A stretch of 7,549 nt of DNA from Planctomycetota bacterium (lineage in GTDB: Bacteria; Planctomycetota; Phycisphaerae; Phycisphaerales; SM1A02), in assembly GCA_022567855.1 (NCBI GenBank), contig JADFGE010000132.1, positions 1-7,549 of the forward strand, written 5' to 3'. The position numbers and the translations under genes were made by a program. Each line of letters starts with the position of its first letter. The stretch's first letter is position 1. The notes under the pieces were generated by a model, which was not told the origin of the DNA, ran no database searches, and saw only the letters and a program-made list of their open reading frames with translations. Shown piece after piece: positions 5,801 through 7,549 of the stretch.

Positions 5801-6249
5801 GCGACGCATTACCGCCGATTCCTCAGCCGCGCAAGGTTGTTCAGGATTACGCTGCGGTTGGATTGTCGCTCAAGGCGCATCCCATTTCGTTCATTCGTTT
5901 GATGCTCGAATCGCGCGGGGCGATCGAGGCGGCTCAGCTCAAGGACGCCAAGCGCTATCCGCAGGGGATGGTGGTTTCCGTTGCGGGGATTGTGCTCGTT
6001 CGCCAGCGCCCGGCGACCGCCTCGGGAATCATCTTCATGACGCTTGAGGATGAGACGGGCATATCAAACCTCATCATTCGTCCGCACATTTATGAGCGAT
6101 TTCGGCCGGCGGCGCGGCACGGCGTGATCATTCTGGCTCGTGGCCGGGTCGAGCGCCAGGGCGAAGTCATCCATATTCTGGTCGATCATGTACAGAGCAT
6201 CGAGTGGCCGGCCGAAGCGCTGCCAGCAAGTTCTCGCGATTTTCACTAA
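2845..6249 (+). CDS. dnaE2: DnaE2, error-prone DNA polymerase III alpha subunit
   Basis: C-family DNA polymerase that does the actual lesion bypass in the mutasome. 1134 residues, somewhat longer than the usual roughly 1,030-1,090 because of repeat insertions. The PHP domain (about 36-290) begins YVELHVTSNFTFLHGASHPEEL, with Thr where replicative enzymes have the second His of HxH. The polymerase core has GRGAAANSAV (from 373), catalytic aspartates in PDIDIDF (D413, D415) and a third in LKVDVLGLG (D564). RHLSQHVGGFVI, GVFQIESRAQM, VRPGPIQG and FQEQAMRLAI follow, all DnaE2-typical, then a helix-hairpin-helix region and a C-terminal OB fold (about 1040-1120). The ATG at 2845 is the only early in-frame start; its binding site is weak, which fits coupling to imuB 17 bases upstream. 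In-frame insertions lie at about 17-30, 584-594, 836-865 and 961-985, outside the catalytic motifs. The active site looks intact. Confidence 0.97.
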   Translation: MPEQAQPKIKPHPWKHLAPGEYTGGSGGEGAHDETYVELHVTSNFTFLHGASHPEELVQQAATLGHCAAAITDRNTLSGIVRAHIAAKDIGIPLVVGCRVELQTQPEAPPLSVLVYPTNRAAYSRLCRLLTLGKRRAPKGQCELTLHDLIEHHEGLLAIIVPPAVLDEDFIEIVRGLGRVFDDDRLWIASSCLYGPDDRERLAQLIALSHHTKAPLVATNDVHYHVAHRRPLQDVLTCIRLGCTLPEAGFRLFAHAERHLKRPQEMARLFAEHPQAITRTVEIANRAAAFNLDELRYEYPDEICPPHRTPMQYLIDLTWQGAAKHYPHGVPKKVRRQIENEFALIDELNYAPYFLTVYDLVVFARSRGILCQGRGAAANSAVCYCLGVTAVDPDRIDLLFERFVSRERNEPPDIDIDFEHERREEVIQYIYSKYGRERAALTAEVITYRGKSAVREVGKALGLSLDCVDRLSKSMDWWEKGKLRPNRLRELGLNPNDPTIHHLVQRMNEILGFPRHLSQHVGGFVITKGPLCELVPIENAAMKDRTVIEWDKDDIDAMGMLKVDVLGLGMLTCIRKAFEFVNGRHAPGTGTTSCLALHTVPSEDPTVYDMICAADTIGVFQIESRAQMSMLPRLRPRCFYDLVIEVAIVRPGPIQGKMVHPYLRRRNGEEPVIYPDERVKEVLGKTLGIPLFQEQAMRLAIVGAGFTPDEADQLRRAMAAWKRKGNQIEKFGTRLIDGMLSRGYPLEFAERCFEQIKGFSDYGFPESHAASFALLVYVSAWLKRHYPAAFAAALINSQPMGFYAPAQIVRDAQEHGVKVRPVDVNYSQWDCTLGERHAPGTGTPPEKARRHEEIESFSREPKASAWGKDAPSLRLGMRLVKGLREDEANAISQAVDRYGSFTSIERLWRASGVRIVTLRALARADAFGSMGLDRQAALWEIRRLRDDELPLFDGKRDNVHLAPGEYTGGSAGYGKSGDSGKSGGERDALPPIPQPRKVVQDYAAVGLSLKAHPISFIRLMLESRGAIEAAQLKDAKRYPQGMVVSVAGIVLVRQRPATASGIIFMTLEDETGISNLIIRPHIYERFRPAARHGVIILARGRVERQGEVIHILVDHVQSIEWPAEALPASSRDFH
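2889..2927 (+). repeat. Palindromic repeat family A copy 2, at the 5' end of dnaE2
   Basis: CCCCCGGCG (2897-2905) and CACCGGGGG (2910-2918) pair around AATA with one A-C mismatch. The 39 bases match copy 3 (5721-5759) at 36 positions, in the same codon phase. It encodes LAPGEYTGG (17-25) between the start codon and the PHP domain, a place where most DnaE2 proteins have only a few residues. Confidence 0.85.
4591..4628 (+). repeat. Tandem 17-bp repeat, family B copy 2, inside dnaE2
   Basis: One full unit GGCACGCCCCCGGAACA (4595-4611) is followed by a second, diverged one in which GGCACGA (4612-4618) pairs with TCGTGCC (4621-4627). It encodes RHAPGTGTTSCLA from residue 584, between the conserved GMLTCIRKAFEFV and SEDPTVYDMI blocks, a known variable loop. 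Confidence 0.75.
5351..5401 (+). repeat. Tandem 17-bp repeat, family B copy 3, inside dnaE2
   Basis: Units GACACGCCCCCGGAACA (5351-5367) and GGCACGCCCCCGGAAAA (5368-5384), then a partial GGCACGGAGGCACGAAG (5385-5401). In the same codon phase as copy 2, so it repeats the peptide RHAPGTGT (836-843) and continues PPEKARRHEE. It lies between DCTLGE and the conserved LRLGMRLVKGL block. Confidence 0.8.
5413..5442 (+). repeat. Probable further palindromic repeat (family D, one copy) in dnaE2
   Basis: The stretch begins TTTAGCC like family A copies 2 and 3, and CGCG (5419-5422 region) with GCC-AAA-GGC (5424-5432) and CGCG (5436-5439) can fold into an imperfect hairpin. It lies directly after family B copy 3 and in the same non-conserved insertion. 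Only one copy is present here, so the family status is a guess. Confidence 0.35.
5721..5759 (+). repeat. Palindromic repeat family A copy 3, inside dnaE2
   Basis: The best preserved copy: AGCCCCCGGTG (5727-5737) and CACCGGGGGCT (5742-5752) are perfectly complementary, 11 pairs with the loop AATA. It encodes LAPGEYTGG (961-969) in the linker between the helix-hairpin-helix region ending ELPLFDG and the block starting VVQDYAAVGLSLKAHP. Confidence 0.88.
5763..5794 (+). repeat. 18-bp direct tandem repeat beside family A copy 3
   Basis: CGGGAAATCCGGGG occurs at 5763-5776 and 5781-5794, an 18-base period. It encodes the six-residue repeat GYGKSG-DSGKSG in the Gly-rich linker of DnaE2. The GGGAAATCC motif follows the A hairpin, so it may be part of the inserted unit or a local duplication after it. 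Confidence 0.7.
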
Positions 6250-6269
6250 CCGGCGGGATCGCGCCGAAA

Positions 6270-6275
6270 TATAAT
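6270..6275 (+). promoter_or_regulatory. Perfect -10 hexamer five bases before an ATG (leaderless promoter candidate)
   Basis: TATAAT lies 5 bases before the ATG at 6281, so transcription would begin at or within a base or two of that ATG. No Shine-Dalgarno sequence is present in the gap. A convincing -35 at 17-18 bases upstream is not seen. A GC-rich hairpin (CGGCG 6251-6255 / CGCCG 6262-6266) just before it follows the dnaE2 stop but lacks a T-run. Confidence 0.5.
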
Positions 6276-6280
6276 GTGGT

Positions 6281-6529
6281 ATGACCAACGACGATCCAAA
6301 CACGAGATCAGGCATCGGCGATGCGGCGTGGGCGTACAACCGTTGGCCGACGATCGGTTTGTTCACCGGCCTCGGTATCGGCGTAGTGCTGAGTGTGAGT
6401 TTCCCGGTGGGATGGATCCGAGGGATTCTCATTGCACTGGGAAGCGGCATCGTTGGATGCGTGCTGGGGCTTTTACTGGCGAAGTTGATCTACGGACGGG
6501 CGAATCATCGCGACGACGATCAGCCATGA
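6281..6529 (+). CDS. Small membrane protein with two helices, unknown function
   Basis: 82 residues that I do not assign to a named family. An N-terminal polar stretch (1-21) is followed by two hydrophobic segments, about 24-43 and 46-70, rich in Gly, separated by a short VGW turn, then a charged tail YGRANHRDDDQP. The second segment has Gly-based small-residue spacing (LGSGIVGCVLGLLLAKL), often seen in helices that pack in membranes. No signal cleavage site is evident. It lies 31 bases after dnaE2, but its own perfect -10 box suggests separate, probably leaderless transcription rather than membership of the mutasome operon. The coding start is favoured by that promoter. It ends within a 10-bp tandem repeat and converges with the next gene. 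Confidence 0.7.
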   Translation: MTNDDPNTRSGIGDAAWAYNRWPTIGLFTGLGIGVVLSVSFPVGWIRGILIALGSGIVGCVLGLLLAKLIYGRANHRDDDQP

Positions 6530-6555
6530 TCAGGCATGATCAGGCATGATCAGCC
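6518..6555. repeat. 10-bp tandem repeat carrying three TGATCA palindromes
   Basis: GATCAGGCAT-type units (GATCAGCCAT, GATCAGGCAT, GATCAGGCAT, then GATCAGCC) repeat with an exact 10-base period, placing TGATCA at 6527, 6537 and 6547, all on one face of the helix. The first unit holds the stop codon of the upstream gene (6527-6529). It fills most of the 43-base gap between two convergent genes. Confidence 0.85.
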
Positions 6556-6572
6556 GAACCGGGTGGGCACGC

Positions 6573-6776
6573 CTATTTTGCCGTGAGCTTGAGCCAGCAG
6601 CCGAAAACCAGCAGGGCGATCCCGCCGAGCATGATGCTCCGGGGTGCGACGTACACACCAGGGAAGTTGCCCGGCCCCAACTTGAAACGCATAGCCAGGG
6701 CGATGAGGCACGACGCGGCGCCGAGCATGCCGCAGATCGTTCCGGCCAGGTCCAATTTCTGTTGCAGGCGGTTCAT
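6573..6776 (-). CDS. Small membrane protein with two helices, minus strand, unknown function
   Basis: 67 residues beginning MNRLQQKLDL. Two hydrophobic segments are visible, about 10-29 (AGTICGMLGAASCLIALAM) and 46-63 (RSIMLGGIALLVFGCW), joined by a polar, Gly/Pro-containing loop with KLGPGNFPGVYVAP. I do not recognise a family. The start at 6776 is favoured over the open extension to 6923 by a GGAG site 7 bases before it (6784-6787) and by the disorder-like, Arg/Ser-rich character of the extension. A TATACT -10 box (6810-6805) lies upstream, giving a leader of about 20 bases; a good -35 is not seen. It converges on the gene ending at 6529. Confidence 0.65.
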   Translation of the reverse strand: MNRLQQKLDLAGTICGMLGAASCLIALAMRFKLGPGNFPGVYVAPRSIMLGGIALLVFGCWLKLTAK

Positions 6777-6783
6777 TCGGCGT

Positions 6784-6787
6784 CTCC
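6784..6787 (-). promoter_or_regulatory. Ribosome binding site deciding the start at 6776
   Basis: GGAG on the minus strand, 7 bases before the ATG at 6776-6774. It supports the 67-residue product over a 116-residue one. Confidence 0.55.
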
Positions 6788-6804
6788 GCGGATCGTAGTT
6801 GGGC

Positions 6805-6810
6805 AGTATA
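6805..6810 (-). promoter_or_regulatory. -10 box (TATACT) for the minus-strand membrane gene
   Basis: TATACT on the minus strand at 6810-6805 matches five of six -10 positions and would start transcription near 6798. The -35 position holds nothing near consensus, so an activator or another sigma factor may be needed, or the match is fortuitous. Confidence 0.35.
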
Positions 6811-6821
6811 GCAATGTTGCC

Positions 6822-6897
6822 GGCCGAGGCAGATACACGATCGACGATCCGCCGTGGCGGGCAGCGGTTGGTTCGGTGGGACGTTGATGCCTCGGCC
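6822..6897. repeat. Long-range perfect 10-bp inverted repeat in an intergenic spacer
   Basis: GGCCGAGGCA (6822-6831) and TGCCTCGGCC (6888-6897) are exact reverse complements 56 bases apart. The interior contains a short CCGCC-GT-GGCGG hairpin (6849-6860). No target duplication flanks it. It could be the closing stem of a structured RNA or the ends of a miniature element. It occupies the middle of the 247-base spacer 6777-7023, in which I see no other gene. Confidence 0.4.
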
Positions 6898-6940
6898 TCG
6901 GGGCTGCTCTCGGGTGACCCCAACGGCGCTGTCTCATTCT

Positions 6941-6969
6941 TTGTTTATGCTCACTTCACCGTGTATCGT
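6941..6969 (+). promoter_or_regulatory. Weak promoter candidate for the UPF0158 gene
   Basis: TTGTTT (6941-6946) and TATCGT (6964-6969) are spaced by 17 bases, with three and four consensus matches respectively. It would give a leader of roughly 48 bases to the ATG at 7024. A TCGGGTGACC decamer occurs just upstream (6910-6919) and just downstream (6971-6980) of it and might be a paired regulator site. Confidence 0.3.
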
Positions 6970-7023
6970 ATCGGGTGACCGATTGCACGAGCGATGTAAG
7001 TCAAACGAAAGACCGCGCCCCAT

Positions 7024-7512
7024 ATGCCTCGCTTGCCTGTGAACCTGCTGGACCTGGAGTTGGCGATGGAGTTCGACTCGAATGCTCTCCTTGAACCGCA
7101 GGCGCCGTACCTGGACCTACACACGGGGCAAGTCATTTGGGTTTGGGAATCGGACGAAGCCTTTGCCGAGACAACCAATGCTGACCCGGCGGAGAATCGA
7201 CGGAACCGCGAGGCGATCGCGGCCCAGCCCGACTGTTTCACTGAGATCACCGAACTGGACACGGCTGACGACAACGAGATGCTGCGCGACTTTCTGCGCT
7301 CGAACTGGACCGACGATGATGTACGGTGGCGACAGGCAAGCGAGGCCTATCGCGGTTCCGTTGGGCGATGGAGAAAAACCGTCCGCCACGACCCGACGAT
7401 CATCCACGCCTGGCACGAGTTCGAGCAACAGGCTGTCCGCCGGCGGGCCCTGGCGTTCCTGGCTGAACACGGCATCGAGCCGACGGCATCGACGAGAATT
7501 GATCGGTCATGA
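7024..7512 (+). CDS. UPF0158-family protein, function unknown
   Basis: 162 residues resembling the UPF0158 (Pfam PF03682) family, small cytoplasmic bacterial proteins without an assigned activity. Matching blocks are VNLLDLELAMEFDSN at the start, YLDLHTGQVIWVWE (29-42, the family's 'tyrosine-x-D-x-x-TGEV' strand), an acidic middle, then AYRGSVGRWRKTV from about 108 (the GrGAfrrFk-like block) and WHEFEQQ from 130 followed by a helix ending AEHGIEP. The ATG at 7024 is chosen because the PVNLLDLELA stretch after it fits the family; it has no Shine-Dalgarno. An ATG at 7066 with GGAG 6 bases before it (7056-7059) is the rival and would remove that stretch. Its stop overlaps the ATG of a following gene by ATGA, which suggests a two-gene operon. 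Confidence 0.85.
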   Translation: MPRLPVNLLDLELAMEFDSNALLEPQAPYLDLHTGQVIWVWESDEAFAETTNADPAENRRNREAIAAQPDCFTEITELDTADDNEMLRDFLRSNWTDDDVRWRQASEAYRGSVGRWRKTVRHDPTIIHAWHEFEQQAVRRRALAFLAEHGIEPTASTRIDRS

Positions 7513-7549
7513 GTCGAAGCGACACTGCTATCGGCGTTTGGTCGTCGCT
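7509..7549 (+). CDS. Start of a gene coupled to the UPF0158 gene, runs off the right edge
   Basis: An ATG at 7509-7511 overlaps the UPF0158 stop TGA (7510-7512) in the classic ATGA arrangement. The frame is open to the end of the window and reads MSRSDTAIGVWSS. There is no clear Shine-Dalgarno, which is common in coupled genes. Too short to identify. Confidence 0.4.
   Translation, partial: MSRSDTAIGVWSS

Noticed and set aside
6250..6269. Intrinsic terminator after dnaE2
   Set aside because: The CGGCG / CGCCG stem has only five pairs and no T-run follows.
6777..6923. N-terminal extension of the minus-strand membrane protein to 6923
   Set aside because: The Ser/Arg-rich extension crosses the promoter-like -10 and the inverted repeat, while GGAG supports the internal start at 6776.

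Overview
The window is a bacterial, roughly 57-60% GC stretch dominated by an SOS-type mutagenesis cassette on the plus strand: imuA (295-1176), imuB (about 1082-2827) and dnaE2 (2845-6249). The two small accessory proteins and the catalytic error-prone DNA polymerase III alpha subunit would together form the translesion-synthesis 'mutasome'. The style of the ImuA and ImuB sequences, the abundance of short palindromic repeats and a UPF0158 neighbour make me think of Planctomycetota or a nearby phylum. That is an impression, not something the sequence proves.

Region by region: 1-294 is a control region with two tight hairpins, a possible divergent gene running off the left edge on the minus strand, and two divergent -35 TTGACA boxes lying in the two arms of a perfect inverted repeat (189-196 / 224-231). 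The forward promoter drives imuA. imuA and imuB overlap by about 95 bases, and dnaE2 starts 17 bases after imuB, so the three genes look like one operon. Downstream are a small two-helix membrane protein gene with a likely leaderless promoter (6281-6529), a convergent small two-helix membrane protein gene (6776-6573, minus), a 247-base spacer holding a long inverted repeat, a UPF0158-family gene (7024-7512), and the first codons of a gene coupled to it by an ATGA overlap.

The most striking content is inside the mutasome genes. imuB and dnaE2 carry at least eight short repeat insertions that are read through in frame. Family A is a hairpin translated as (L/V)APGEYTGG in one C-terminal site of ImuB and two sites of DnaE2. 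Family B is a 17-bp tandem unit, GGCACGCCCCCGGAACA, open in all three forward frames, present at three sites. A run of three consecutive hairpins fills a roughly 50-codon stretch near the ImuB N-terminus that has no counterpart in the usual family layout. All sit at the N-terminus or in loops and linkers between conserved blocks, and none breaks the frame. This resembles the Rickettsia palindromic elements, where mobile repeats become peptide insertions, and I regard it as the main discovery candidate of the window.
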